This document shows, piece after piece, positions 21,586-33,337 of a DNA stretch of 64,000 bases (its first letter is position 1; each line of letters starts with the position of its first letter). A program made the translations under genes and the position numbers. The notes beneath the pieces were generated by a model. The model made no database searches and had not been told where the DNA came from. It saw nothing but the letters and a program-made list of their open reading frames with translations. The stretch is from Perkinsus marinus ATCC 50983 (taxonomy: Eukaryota; Perkinsozoa; Perkinsida; Perkinsidae), in contig NW_003214659.1 of assembly GCF_000006405.1 (NCBI RefSeq), positions 232,674 to 296,673 of the forward strand, in the 5' to 3' direction.

Positions 21586-24500
21586 CTATCCAGCAGAGGC
21601 AGACATGCTAGTCGAGGCATCTCGAGCTTCCTCTGTGGCACCGTCAGAAGAAGGTCTCTCATCTCGCTTGGTAAGGATGGATGAGGACGTGTTTCGATCT
21701 TCTTCTTCCAAGCCAGACCTAGGAGGGAACCCATGCAACACTACAGGTCGCTTCTATTTTTTTCCGAATTTTCAATAATTTCCCCACTTCTAACAAAAAA
21801 TCGTTTTCAGCCGACTGCTGATGAAATACCCGAGACGTATCGGCTTCTATTAACGACGTTAAGTAAAAAACAAAGCAGTGATGAATTCTCATATCACACA
21901 GATGCATCCACTGGTACTATAAAACTAGCGAGCAGGACCTCACCGTTGGCTCTTAACACGCTCGGCGAATTCCCCGACATTCTCCAGACATCCTTCCGGG
22001 TCATTCTTGAAGAAAAGGAAATACCCCTGTATGTCTGCTAGCGACAATGGCGTCCCCTCGAGTTTCCTGAGCTCAGCGTAAATTCACTTCCTACTGTAAA
22101 GTCGAACCCACCGCGCGAATTCCTCCGCCCATTCAGTCGAGTCAGGGTAGAATCGCATAAACATTCGCTGCATCTGCTCACGAGTCGCCAGGCCGACGTG
22201 GACTTTTACGTCCACTCTACCTGATAACGGCAGTCCACCGCTTTAAACATGCAATAGCACCAACCTGGACGGACCAAAACTGGCGGGAGGAAAGAGGGCC
22301 TATTGGTAGTCATGAAAACGAGGCGCTCCTCAGTAGACCCCACACCGTCCAAGGCGTTAAGGAGACCAGAAAAGGTCATAGGACGTATGCCTGAGGCATG
22401 GACGCTGAGACTATCGGCTGAGCATGATCAGTCACCCTGGCGTCGGGGGTCTTGTGGTTTTTCAGAAGGCTCGTACTCCGGTAAAACACAATCGACATCT
22501 TCGAGAAGGATAAGGCATCTGAGGGGAACACCTTCACCCCGACCAGAGAGTCTGTGATGGTTACTTGGGAGGGACCGTGGCTAGAAGGCGCTGAAGACGG
22601 TCATCGGACATAGTGGGATCGCCGAGGTTAAGAACCGCTATATTGTACCTCAGTAGGGCCTAGCCGTGATACTACTTATAAATAGGTTATCATTAATATA
22701 CTATAAGATCGTCAGATGGATTGATACCAAATGCTATCGAATATTCAATCTATATCGGTGTTTCACCCGTTTCACGTGAAGTGGCGTAATACTCTGTGAA
22801 AAACCCGATATTCGTGGTGATATGCAATGGTCGTGAACTATATTTTTCACTAGTGTTTTTCATATCACTAGGGTGGTGAAACTCCATTGATATGATTGTA
22901 TTCTATACTATATATGTTACTGCATCCTAAGGGGCATTATAGACATTACGTTATTATGGAGAAATGACTCGCCATATGAACGAGTGCCGCGACTGGGAAT
23001 CGAACCCGGCTCAGAAGGACACGCATTACTCCGATACGATATTTCTCCTACGACGAAAAATTTCAGTATGTATACTCGCTTTGCCACCAAGGCTTCATAT
23101 GGATTCTATCAAGACGGTAGCAGGAGGTGAAAAAGGAAAGGGAGGAAGTACTGTATGTGGCCAGCCAATGCCATTATATAGCTAGTTTTCCCGCACCCCG
23201 GAGGGCCATAAAATAGGTAGCCCCTACGATAGGGGATACCACGCTGTAGGTACCTGAGGGTGGAAGAGGCAGTGTGGAAAAATATTCACGGAAATTTTTT
23301 GGGGATTTCTTGTTGGTTTTTGAATATTTCTACCCGAAATCGTGTGCTGAGCTCAGCTGAAGAAAGGGAACATCATATATTACACCACTGGCAAGAGAAG
23401 ACGCAGATGACGTCCTTACCAGGTGCCAGTGGAGAGGAACTCCTTCACGTCTGAGGCGATGGTCTCAGCAGCTGCGCCGTCCAGGATCACTGATATTAAC
23501 GACCACACCAACCGCTATAGGAAAATCACTAGGGTTCGATTATTCACGCTAGAAAACCCATTTTCGGTATAATTCTCACCTGATTCGAATGGCCGTACAG
23601 TTTTGGGGTTCCCAAAGGGACGCCATTCATGACCAGTAGCATTGTATATGACCGTCTTGCCCTCTTCCCTGTTCGCCGCCATACACTGGGCCTCCACGAG
23701 GAGCTCTGATGAGAGCGCCTAACGGCCATCGCAGAAGCGAAATGATGATACCTTCAAATTTCCCAACGTTCCATGCCAGCGTAGTGAGTGTGAGAGTCTC
23801 CCAAGGAGAGCCGGTAGTAATGTCCACCGTCGAGTTGTTCCTTTCGCGTTCCACCAACATCCAGGCACCTGTTAGCCTCTACTGGAGGGGAAATTTTTAT
23901 ATGGTTTCTGTACAATTTTACCCAAATTCTTATGAAAACTTCCATAATTAGTGAGGAAACTCCCGAATTCAGATGAGAAAAGCAAACATATACTCCAACA
24001 CTGATTCGACCTGCCTCCACGTACCATTAAACTTCATAAAGTGCCGACCAGTACTAGGGATGAAATCAAACGACGTCGTCATCCGGCCGGCCATATCTTT
24101 ACAGTGGTTCGTCTCGACTCCTGAGCACGATAGGAACCCCTCCCCCCTAAGGGCTAGCACATCAGCTTTACCTATATGCTGAGTATAGTTGCCGTTGTTG
24201 GCCACAAGCCACTGCATGACCCACTGGTAGGAGTAGTCCTTACTAGGAATTTCCAGCGAACATAGCGCTCGCCGACGGAACACTGTCTGCAGGCTCGTTG
24301 CTGAAGAAGAGGATTTCCTCACCGTAATAAGAGGATCAGGTTTTTTTACACGTGCTGGTGAAAAAAATGGAAATTCCGAGGAAATTTCCGGAAAAATTAT
24401 CGTTGGTTTTTGTATAAAATTCCCCGTAAACCCACGAAAAAATCAAATATATATTCCCCCACCGGCATCGGCAGCGTACAGATTCTTACTGGAGCTCCTC

Positions 24501-24728
24501 AGGAGGCCCATAACGGCGCCTACGCCCACTAGGCCGAAACCAGCACCAAAATACGGGTTCGATGAGAGCCACTCAGGGAAGTAGGATAGAACTCCCGAAT
24601 CGGGGGCAACAGAGGAAGTAGGGCCGGCTGATACAGACGATCACTAAATATGGTTGAGTCGATACTCTACCTCCTATAGAGGGGCCCATCTTGCCGCCGC
24701 CGGGGCCTCCTAGTGCTACTGCATGCAT
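21586..24728 (-). CDS. BCS1: BCS1-like mitochondrial AAA-ATPase
   Basis: The inner-membrane AAA protein that folds and exports the Rieske protein of complex III. In gene order: [15 protein letters not shown] start; the N-terminal segment [24 protein letters not shown], including the single membrane span (about 24570); the BCS1-specific domain [23 protein letters not shown]...[18 protein letters not shown] (24270-24020); [15 protein letters not shown] (23800); [12 protein letters not shown] (23620); [18 protein letters not shown] (23480); Walker A GPPGCGKT in [19 protein letters not shown] (23190); Walker B ILLEDVD (22500); [12 protein letters not shown] (22380); [13 protein letters not shown] (22270-22190); C-terminal [20 protein letters not shown] (22000). 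The last exon (ends 21586) is Ser/Glu-rich and less certain. Introns 24462-24300, 24003-23850 and 23390-23272 contain family-1 elements, and the first of these starts with the element's own terminal GT. Confidence 0.9.
22757..22885. mobile_element. MITE family 2, copy
   Basis: About 129 bp within a BCS1 intron, ending GGTGTTTCACCC and GGTGGTGAAACTCC. It shares the internal TTTCACGTGAAGTGGCGTAA with the copy at 34270-34391. Confidence 0.75.
22995..23007 (-). other. tRNA T-arm-like motif in a BCS1 intron
   Basis: GGGTTCGATTCCC on the minus strand. No full cloverleaf can be drawn around it. Confidence 0.35.
23272..23390 (-). mobile_element. MITE family 1, copy 9 (BCS1 intron)
   Basis: GTGTGGAAAAATATTC...ACACCACTG with an internal deletion. 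Confidence 0.82.
23886..24003 (-). mobile_element. MITE family 1, copy 10 (BCS1 intron)
   Basis: Lacks its GTGTGGG end. It keeps ATAATTAGTGAGGAAACTC and CTCCAACACTG. Confidence 0.8.
24355..24465 (-). mobile_element. MITE family 1, copy 11 (BCS1 intron 1)
   Basis: Diverged copy. On the coding (minus) strand its terminal sequence GTGGGGGAATATAT begins exactly at the splice donor. Confidence 0.75.
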
Positions 24729-24983
24729 CAGGATTGCAACACTAGAGCGGCCCCAAGGGGTATATTGAGAAAACCCAAGGGATATGTATAGGAGAGAAAA
24801 TGGAACTTGGGAAATGAAATGCTATTGTCCTATATCGACAATATTACAAAATGTTCAACGGCAGCGATAGTTAACATTACAGCCACAGTTTCACTATGGT
24901 ACATCTAGGAGAAAGAAGACGCTCATCAGCTCTTTGCTCACTGGCAATAGTCGCTTGATATTAACATACCAAAAAACGACGAC

Positions 24984-26300
24984 TTAAGAGGATATAATCA
25001 AAGCCGTTCGCCTCTTGAGAGCCTTTTTACGACGTTTCTCGACACGAATTGACCAAATGGCAAATCCCACCATAATCAGCGCTGCGATGCACCCAAGGAC
25101 GAGGCCTTGAGCATCCTTCCACGCGTTGCTTGCTATCGCAGGTAAGATGCCGGGGTTTGGCCCGTTTACCGCATCGGGCAACATGATATCACTAACCTCA
25201 CCATACATGGTTGGGCATGTAAGTCGGCTCCCACTGAGCTGCAGAGTGTACTGATTCTGGTACGATACCGCAATTGTCTGAGCATCACCGACTCTGTCTA
25301 ATAAGCTGGTCTTGATGAATACTGATATTAGGTCGTAACGAAGGACCGCGGAGATGTTACCGTTGGTGTCAATGGTGTAGGTCAACGGGTTATTCCTAGG
25401 CAGTGTTTCGAGCCAGCCGGGCGTATCGTATGAGGTCAGATTTAGCGACCCCCAGAAAGTGCCCACTATGAAGTTGAAAGCGCCCACGAAGATCGATGGG
25501 TGGTACTCTGTCACAGGGGCATAGTCCGTGACGAAGAGGCCTTGCCCTAGTGCACCCAGTCTGGACTCATCAGCATTGGTGGCATTGAGAGAATACGTAG
25601 AAGCGCAGTATACCCCAGAAATGGGCCTTATACCCAGTCCTGTAGCTTTAGAGCAGCGCTGAATATGATTTCCAGCGGTGTACAGCGGCAAACGATCAGC
25701 CTTGGAGTCGGGACCAGTAACGAACCTGAAATTCAACAAGATGAAATTGGTCCCTGTTAAGGCCTATTACCATGTCTCGTTGAGTGCCAAGAGGAGGTAC
25801 GTGAGAGTTGAAGTATCTCTTCGGATAAGACCAGTATTCTTCATAAAATTGAAAGCTTTGCTCATGCATAAGCTCATGCTATTATACGTAATAGTGACTT
25901 CACTCTGCTGTATGCTGACAGGACTGGTCGAATTAGGGTAGGTCTGCTTGACAGTGGCGAACTCGTCGGGGCACAGGTAGACCTGCCGGGTCGAAGGCTC
26001 ACCACGAGCTGACATGTCCACGTAAAGGCTGACTAAACCCCTTGTTTGGTCGGTGTTATCAAAGCTGACATAAACTTCATGGACCCCCTCGAAGCCCTTG
26101 GAAGTGTCAGCTTGTGAGACCCAACGACAGTAGCCGGTGTACTCTTGCGCTGTTGCTAACTCCACCAATATTACCATCCATACTAGGAAAACTGCACTGA
26201 GTGGGCAGCTCACTGGCCGGCCTTTTCGTCGCCACGGTGTGTAGTGCGGTGGTGGTAGGAGATCCCGAATACCCATACTCCTACATGGACATTCTAACAT
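24984..26300 (-). CDS. Type I membrane protein, unknown function
   Basis: Two exons, 26300-25771 and 25725-24984, joined through a 45-nt intron; the split Trp codon TG|G keeps frame. The product is 423 aa. A signal anchor or peptide (CPLSAVFLVWMVILVELATAQ, residues about 32-52) is followed by a luminal or extracellular domain of about 330 residues with several Cys and N-glycosylation sequons (NST, NET, NAT, NLT). Then come a membrane span (GLVLGCIAALIMVGFAIWSI) and a very basic tail (RVEKRRKKALKRR). I do not recognise the family. The layout suggests a surface or endomembrane protein. An alternative start is Met9. Confidence 0.75.
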
Positions 26301-26553
26301 GAACCCATGAACTACATCAACAACAATAAGGACGTGACGCTGCAGGGCTATGATGTCGCAAAGGGAAGAAGTTTACTATTAATCGGAATTTTTTCAGCGA
26401 CGGCAACCACTTGATCGAGCCCCCCGATCGAGGAGCGTATTGGATCATTCGGACGGTATAATCTAATGCACAAGTTCGTCGGGTGCGAATGATGTGATGG
26501 TTGCACGTCAAGGACGATCTTGAGCGTTTTAACCCGTGTAAAAACGTCCGTTC

Positions 26554-28888
26554 ATGCGTGTCATCTCAAAAGTGCTTCATTTAGCAGGATGGTTGGTGGG
26601 CGATTCTCCCGTTGTTGAGAGCCCTGTCAAGTCTCCCATCATCAATCAGGATTCGGAGCTGTCCGAGCCCCCTAGGGCTGATGGGAGTGCTGTACAGCAG
26701 AGGGCCTTCAAGGGTCTTTCTGGGCAGCCTATTGTCACAGCTGATGACTCTGTTAGTTGTACTGCTCATATGGACGCATCTCGTACCGCCCCTGCTCGAG
26801 GGAGTAGCAGCACCGACTCGGCCGACTCGGATAATGGTCGTCGCCAAAAGAGCCTCTCTGGGGACCGTCGCCGCGAGTCTAGTCATGATGACGAGATCAG
26901 ACGCGAACCCAGGCGGGATCGATCCAGGTAGAGGGGCGGAAAAATCCCATCATATTTCCTCGACCGTCGGACAGGTCCCGATCAACTCCTCGTCGCTACG
27001 GTCGGGCTGAAATCACCCCTGCCAGGGCAACTACTGAGGGCGGATGCGCATCTCGCATCTGGATCGGAGGCCTCCCTTCTGACGTTCGTGAGGCCGAACT
27101 GGAGGACAGGTTCGGCAAAATTGGTGAGAACACTTTATTGTAGGGGACCGATAGAATTACATGGTATCAGGCCGGGTCGTTGGCGTCAAGATCTGCCAGT
27201 CGTCGAGAGACACGTACGCCTTCCTCCAGTTTGACTCGGAAACCGCAGCTGCCGATGCTATAGAGGATGTCGATCAAACCAAGTTTGGTGGGTTCACCAT
27301 TAAGGTAGCCCCTTAGGGCGCTGCTAGGCCCCTTATTGGTCCACTTAGGTCGCTCATGCTACTCGACAATCTACCGAGAATCGTCGTCCCAATGACTCCT
27401 ACAATAGGTAGCTCTTGCTGTGAGACTAGTGAGTGCGAGATCGTCTGTTGGTCGTCAGGGACTGGAGGCGACCCTCCTATGGTGGGGGGCGTTGGAATGG
27501 CGGCGGCAACTATAACGAGGGGTACTCTTCTGGTAACAGGAGGAGTTATGACAGGCGTGGCAGTGGCGGCGATTGGTATAGGGAAGGTAGGCCCTTGAGG
27601 TAACCCTTATGGTGATGTAGTTCCCTTAGATTCTCGTGGGGGCCGCAGAGACGACTATGGGAGGGACATTGCAGCTCGTCGAGACTACCCTGAGTGAGCT
27701 CATCAGCATCATATTGCTATGAGTATTCTGTCCAACAGTTACAGCCCACCGTCAAGTCGTTCGAGAGCTGCTGAGCCCCAAGGGTCCTGGGACCGTGAGG
27801 GCGGCCGTGGTGGCCGTCGTGTAGAGGGCGATAACGGCGTCAGCTTTTACGGTGATAGGGAGTCCTCTCGCCCGGGCCGCTATGGTGGAGCCCCTAGGGG
27901 CGCGGTACAGCTGAAACTGGAGAACCTTCCAGAGGACATGAGCTGGCAGGAGCTCAAACAACTAGGTGGGGAAGGAGTGGTATTAGGAGGAGGGCGGTTC
28001 TCTCATGCGTTTTAATCAGGCAAGGACTATGGCAGCTCTTGTTCGTTCGCCAGAACCTTCCGGGAGGGCCGAGTATGCTGCGGTGTGCTGGAGTACACTG
28101 ATTCCGCACAGGTAGAGCACGTGATGACTAGTGTGGGGGAATATGCACATGGTCAACTACATGTGTTGGTGACAATATGGAAGTTCTGGGAGGAGTTTCT
28201 TCGGGGAAATTCTCGTTGGTTTCTGTGCATTTCTACTCTAATTTTTATGTTAACTGTTTAGCTCAGCAGAAGAAAAGTAGACATGCATATGTTCAATTAC
28301 ATGTGTTGGTGGCAATATGGAAATCCTGAGGAAATTTGGGGAAGTTCTCGTTGGTTTCTGTACACTTCTACTCTACTTGGTACGAAAATTTCGCGGAAAT
28401 TTTGAGATATTTTCGTTTCTAGTTCGTATGTTAGCTGTTGAGCGAATATTCCAACACTACTGCTGTTGATAGTCCTCGCTCTCAGGTTGACGATGTTATT
28501 AAGGCCTTGGACAATAGACGTATTCAGGGGTGTACCGAGCGTCTTCGCGTCACTAGAAATGAGGGATCTCGCAATACTGGTGAGATCTACATTTTTGGTC
28601 GGTTGATTTGTCTCCTCCGGGGTGGAAAAATATGCACGTAGACAACTACATGTGTAGGTGACATTCGTTGAAATTTTGAGGAAATTCCCATTGGTTTCTG
28701 TACGCTTCCAGCCGAATTTGTATGTAAACTTGTAGAATCAGTGAGGAAATTTTTCTGGACTTAGCTGAGGAATGCGAACATTTATTCATCCAACACTGGT
28801 CTCCTCCTTTTCTGCAGGTGATGACGATGACAGCTCGTATGATATAAAAAGATACGACAGGGCCCCTCGTGGTGGTATGCGTTATTAA
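26554..28888 (+). CDS. SR splicing factor with two RRMs (SRSF1-like)
   Basis: A probable pre-mRNA splicing factor. An N-terminal Ser/Arg/Asp-rich exon (26554-26929) is followed by RRM1 (RIWIGGLPSDVREAELEDRFGKIG, then VVGVKICQSSRDTYAFLQFDSETAAADAIE; 27045-27310) and a Gly/Arg/Tyr-rich linker (PSYGGGRWNGGGNYNEGY, near 27470-27595). RRM2 (VQLKLENLPEDMSWQELKQLG, 27905-27967, then KDYGSSCSFARTFREGRVCCGVLEYTD and VDDVIKALDNRRIQG) carries SWQELK, close to the SWQDLKD signature of the second RRM of SRSF1-type proteins. It ends in a short GDDDDSSYDIKRYDRAPRGGMRY tail. Three family-1 elements lie in the last two introns. The start codon is uncertain because the first exon is low-complexity. Confidence 0.85.
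28131..28280 (-). mobile_element. MITE family 1, copy 12 (SR gene intron)
   Basis: GTGTGGGGGAATATGC start, then the family core. The far end is lost against copy 13. Confidence 0.82.
28281..28460 (-). mobile_element. MITE family 1, copy 13 (SR gene intron, tandem with copy 12)
   Basis: Begins ATGCATATGTTCAATTACAT and ends ATTCCAACACTA. The tandem arrangement suggests insertion of one copy into another. Confidence 0.8.
28619..28798 (-). mobile_element. MITE family 1, copy 14 with 9-bp target duplication (SR gene last intron)
   Basis: 180 bp flanked on both sides by the exact 9-mer GTCTCCTCC (28610-28618 and 28799-28807). The host intron runs gtgaga...ttctgcag. Confidence 0.92.
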
Positions 28889-29181
28889 AACTACTCCCAC
28901 AATACTTTTTCCGTCCGTATTCGATTGTGGCGTCGTTGGGGTGGTATGTGGTCCACAGGTCAGCTTACTACTACATTGACACTAGTACTACTATTACTAT
29001 CTGACTGCTTATGCGTTGAAAATGGGGTTAGTGATGGTGACGATCGATGCATTTTCTGGTTATGTACAGGAACCTGGCTTTACACAGTTATTGAATATTT
29101 ATATTACAACTAGTTATAATATCGCTGATGTTACTGGTGGACATATGTTACTAGGAGGCGGATAGTTTGTGTATTCCCATT

Positions 29182-30438
29182 ATGTCTGCTACTACTACAG
29201 CAGCAGCAGCTCGGCTGGAGGTGGAGAGGAAGATAGCCCTTGGGTCGGCTACTGAGTTGGCCCGGTTTCTGTCCGCTCTTGGGCCCCCTGTCCGCCGAGT
29301 TGTACTGCATGATACGTATTGGGATGATAGGAAAATGACGCTGGTCAGGTGACCTGGGGGCGGGACTTGATTTCTTATCAATGTGGGTACTATGAAAATA
29401 GGTATGTGGTTTCGGTGGTGGGCGCTTTGTATGTATCACTTCGATAGGACATATATAGATATAGAAGAAAATGTGCTTACTATCAATTAAGAGGCTTGGC
29501 AACTGGGTTGTTACATTGTGTGAAAAATGCAATTCTATTATCATTATCCTGAGGGCGCGGAGTCTACAATATGAAGAATAAGCTGTGATTATTATTGGGA
29601 TTTTAGTGACACGTCTGGAAAGGCCGGCACAGGAATTGGGAGGTATGACGTGTCCAAATACTTAGGCAAGACCAATGGTTACGACTCCGTAATGGAGGTT
29701 GGGAGATGAAGATACCTGCTATCTCTAGGGGCTCTCATACTGGGTCGTCGTCGACTTATAACGAGGTAGAGGGAGAGGCTAGTGTTAAACAGGTAGGGTT
29801 CTGGTCCCTTCTAGAGGCAGAAAGTATTCAGTTTCTATTCCCATCTGGTGAAGGCACTCTGCGTAGTCTACTAGAGGGCGACGGTTTTAGGGTCTTTGCG
29901 GAGCTCGTCAGCCATAGGGCTACTTATCACGCTGTGCAGGACGGCCGCGTAAGGGTCCGCCTGGTACCTCTTGAGAGGTAGTGCTGTTGTGCTGTAGGCA
30001 ATCAACGTAGATGTAGACTCGGCTACCTTTCCGGACGATCCTGTTCCGTATTCTATAGTAGAGCTGGAGGTCTTGTCTGAGGCCTCTATAGGAGATGACG
30101 ACGGCGATACGAAGGTTGCTGCTAGTGAGGCCGTTATTGATGTAAGTTGGTGGTCGGCATTCTGGTGTGGGGCTATGTGTTGGCTACTACTCAGGCCTTT
30201 ATGGAGCGCATGGGGATAGCAGGGAAGACGGTACGGCCCCGCAGCAAGCTCGTCGAGTGAGTGAATGCCATAGTGGTTTTGTCGTCGGTGAGTGTTGGTG
30301 GGCAGGTACCTCGCTCGCCACGATGAGGAGCGTCTGGTTGAGCTTGCGAAGACTTGTTCGAAGTATAGGAGGATAGTATGCGAGCTCATGGGGTCCGACT
30401 GGGTCGAAGAGCATGCCCCTGAGGAAGGAGAAGCATGA
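29182..30438 (+). CDS. CYTH-domain triphosphatase (thiamine-triphosphatase-like)
   Basis: A tunnel-fold metalloenzyme that hydrolyses triphosphates with a divalent metal. The N-terminal exon gives LEVERKIALGS, the hallmark ExExK motif of CYTH proteins, then VVLHDTYWDDRKMTL. Later exons supply STYNEVEGEASVKQ, GFWSLLE, FAELVSHRATYH, VDVDSATF...YSIVELEVL (metal-binding Glu of ELE), AFMERMGI and RPRSKLVE. The last exon ends with EERLVELAKTCSKYRRIVCELMGSDW. The exon order matches thiamine triphosphatase. The natural substrate cannot be told from sequence. Exon boundaries between 29351 and 29790 are uncertain. Confidence 0.8.
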
Positions 30439-31043
30439 TGGTGCCTATTGGCTCATCAGTGCCCTTGTCAAGTTTCCTATTGCTGTTTTTGATTACTGTG
30501 TTGAGCTGTTAGAACTACGAAGCTGTGGTGCACGGTCTGAGGACGTACACTATGTGAGAGTTGACTGTGGCAAGGGCTCGCAAATATGATAGCATGGTTT
30601 TAGTGATCATATCGTCAGCAACTGTGACAACGTAAAGAGTTTTCACGGGACTCTGCTACTCGCCATGGGTTCTCCCTCACTTTTCTAAGGCCAGCCTTAT
30701 TAAGACTTGACGTTGAACTGAAGAGCTCGCAAGTTAACTCATGCTGCTAGTTTGAGTAGCCGTTCAGTATTAGGTGTGGGGATGAATAGAGTAATCATCA
30801 TGCGCGCAAATCGATCACCTGGGCGAGCGCGTAGTGAGTTGACTTAACTTTATCGTAGTGTGAAATTTGGGGTTGAGTCCACAGGCTCAAACGTTACTTA
30901 TATATGAACTTATGCGTTCAGTTTCATGACTCTCTCTCCAGTGTATTGGTTCGAGTGTCATCATAACTCTTCAGCCAGCCGAGACTACTAGCAAGCTTAT
31001 TGGGACCATCTCAAAGCGGGAAATATAAAACCATACCTCGGCA
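30439..31043. other. Intergenic, nothing recognised
   Basis: No coding, RNA or repeat signal was seen. Confidence 0.5.
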
Positions 31044-33150
31044 ATGGTCATCACCAACGACCATACAGGCCAAGAGGACTGTCAGCCTTTATATCGACGA
31101 CCCTCTGGGGACCGAGTCAGGCCTCGTGGGATGTCTCGGGAGGAGGCTGAGACGCAAGCAATTGTGGCGGAGGAGGCGGAGTTGAGGAGCCCCTTGCTGG
31201 TCCATCCGACGTCCCCTTCAGTGAGCTATATGATTAAACCACAGGGCAGGAAGAAACCTCTAACGCTGTGGGGAGCAGTTGCTATCATATTCTACTCTGT
31301 CTCTGGTAAGTTGCTGGAAAAGTGGTATCAGATATTTTCCGTCTATGAGGATTTCTTGTCTAGGAGGTCCATTTGGTACAGAGGACGCCGTGGCGGCTGG
31401 TGGGCCGTTTTGGGCTCTCTTGGGATTCCTCATTTTTCCATTCGTATGGTGCTTGCCAGAGGCGTTAGTCACTGCTGAGATGAGCAGCACTTTCCCAAGC
31501 AACTGCGGGTACTACGGCCTCTACCGCTCTCTGAGCTCATTATTGGAGTAGGTACGTGTCTTGGGTAACAGCAGCGTTTGGGCCCTACTGGGGTTTCCAG
31601 GAAGGGTTCTGGTCCTGGCTGTCGGGCGCCACGGACAATGCCATCTATCCACACCTGCTCATGACTTATCTAGCTGTGGCCTTCCCAATCCTCAACGAGA
31701 GAGTGTAGTGCTTGGAGTGGTATGAAAAGAAACTACTCGCAGACCGTTGATAGGTACAGCAACATTGTCCTTGTGGTCTTGACGCTCGCGCTGAGTTATG
31801 TCAACTATAGAGGGCTCAAGGTAGGGCGTCTAAGGGCCTATCAGCCTCGACACTGGCCGCCGCTCAGGTTGTGGGGTGGCTTGCTGTTGCTATGATGTGC
31901 TTCGTGCTGTCACCATTCATCGTGTTCATAATCATGGGGGTACCACAGGTGGAGCCATCCAACTGGTTGTTGGGTCGAACCGATATGGAGTGGACGAAGT
32001 GGTTGAATGTTCTCTTCTGGAACCTGAACTATTGGGACTCGGTTTCGACCTTGGCTGGCGAGGTAGTAGGGTTGTTCACGATATGGGGGCACCTCCTTCC
32101 TCCTGGTGTTAGGTGGAGAACGCCCGGTCGGCAATGCCCAAGGCGTTGCTGCTAGCACTGTGTGTCACCTGTCTGGCTTATATCCTCCCTCTGGCTATCG
32201 CTACAGGGGTCGATGGGTCGTTTGCTCTCAAGGGAGATCAAGCGTTCGATGCGTGGCAAGCGGGCTTTCTTGGAAAGGTGAGAAGGCCGCTATAGTTGGT
32301 GATGGTAGAGCGGGCCGCTCTTAGGTGGCGTATGATGTTGGGGGATGGGCCCTGGGCGGCTGGGTAGTCCTTGCAGCTGCTGTATCGAATATAGGGCAGT
32401 ACCATGCAGAGATGTCATCGGACTCCTACCAGATACAGGTGAGCCTTGTCCACTAGTGTGGTGGTCTACCCTAGTACGGTCAGGCTATGGCAGAGCATGG
32501 TTGGCTTCCGGAGAAGCTGGCCTACCGTAACCACTACGAGACCCCTACCTTTGCGATTTGCCTTCAGCTGTGTGTCATCCTCAGCCTTACGACTTTGGAT
32601 TTCCTAGAGATCGTGGAGCTGCTCAATTGCATGTGAGTTCTGGGTGCTGCTGCTGGCACCGCCCATGGTACTCATGGGTAGATACTGCCTTGCGGAGCTG
32701 CTAGAGTTCGCGGCCTTCCTGTATTTGCGTTACACTAACCCGGATATATGGCGACCATATACGATCCCTTTGGGCTTCTGGGGATGTGTGATTCTGCTTT
32801 TGCCGCCCTCTGTATTCATATGCTTTATTTTGGGCGCACCTGTGGTGAATGCTGACTGGGGGCTGGTTGGCTTCACGTTGGGAGCGGTAGTCATTGGAAA
32901 CGTCTTGTAAGGAGGAGGAGTGGGTGGGTGCGGTTTGTATGGGACTGTCCTCAGGTACTTAGTATTGCAGTATTGTCGAAGGCGAGAGCTGCTGAAGTTC
33001 GTGTGTCACCCGCCGCGGGACTGGATCGACATCATGAGGTGTAGCACTCCATGGAGGTCCTTCGAAGAGGCAGAGGAGAACGAGGTGGGTGGGTGGGTGG
33101 CTGGTCTGTCTATCGGGAGACCCTCGGATCGATTCTCGGCAGGGGCATAG
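31044..33150 (+). CDS. APC-superfamily amino acid/polyamine permease
   Basis: A multispan transporter of the LAT/PUT type. A polar N-terminus precedes TM1 ([25 protein letters not shown]), and the IFYSVSGGPFG...EDAV stretch is the family signature around the unwound helix. Next come [62 protein letters not shown], the [20 protein letters not shown] span, [56 protein letters not shown] and [28 protein letters not shown]. About ten exons are separated by introns that often start GTA/GTG and end TAG/CAG. The WLSG...DNA(L/I)YP and NLNYWDS motifs are those of polyamine uptake transporters (PUT/RMV1). The substrate is inferred. Confidence 0.88.
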
Positions 33151-33337
33151 TTGGGTGGTGCCCAGCAGGTATCGAACCTTGTATTATGACTGATCGACGA
33201 CCTTCGGCCGAGGAATATATGTACCCTGCAAGCTGCTGGTCCTAACCACTTTAAAGCCTGTATGAATCTCGATAAGAGTGCGTTGTGTTTTGGGTGCATA
33301 TTGGTTTTACTCCCAAGTTTATGTTTAACAGCTGGCG

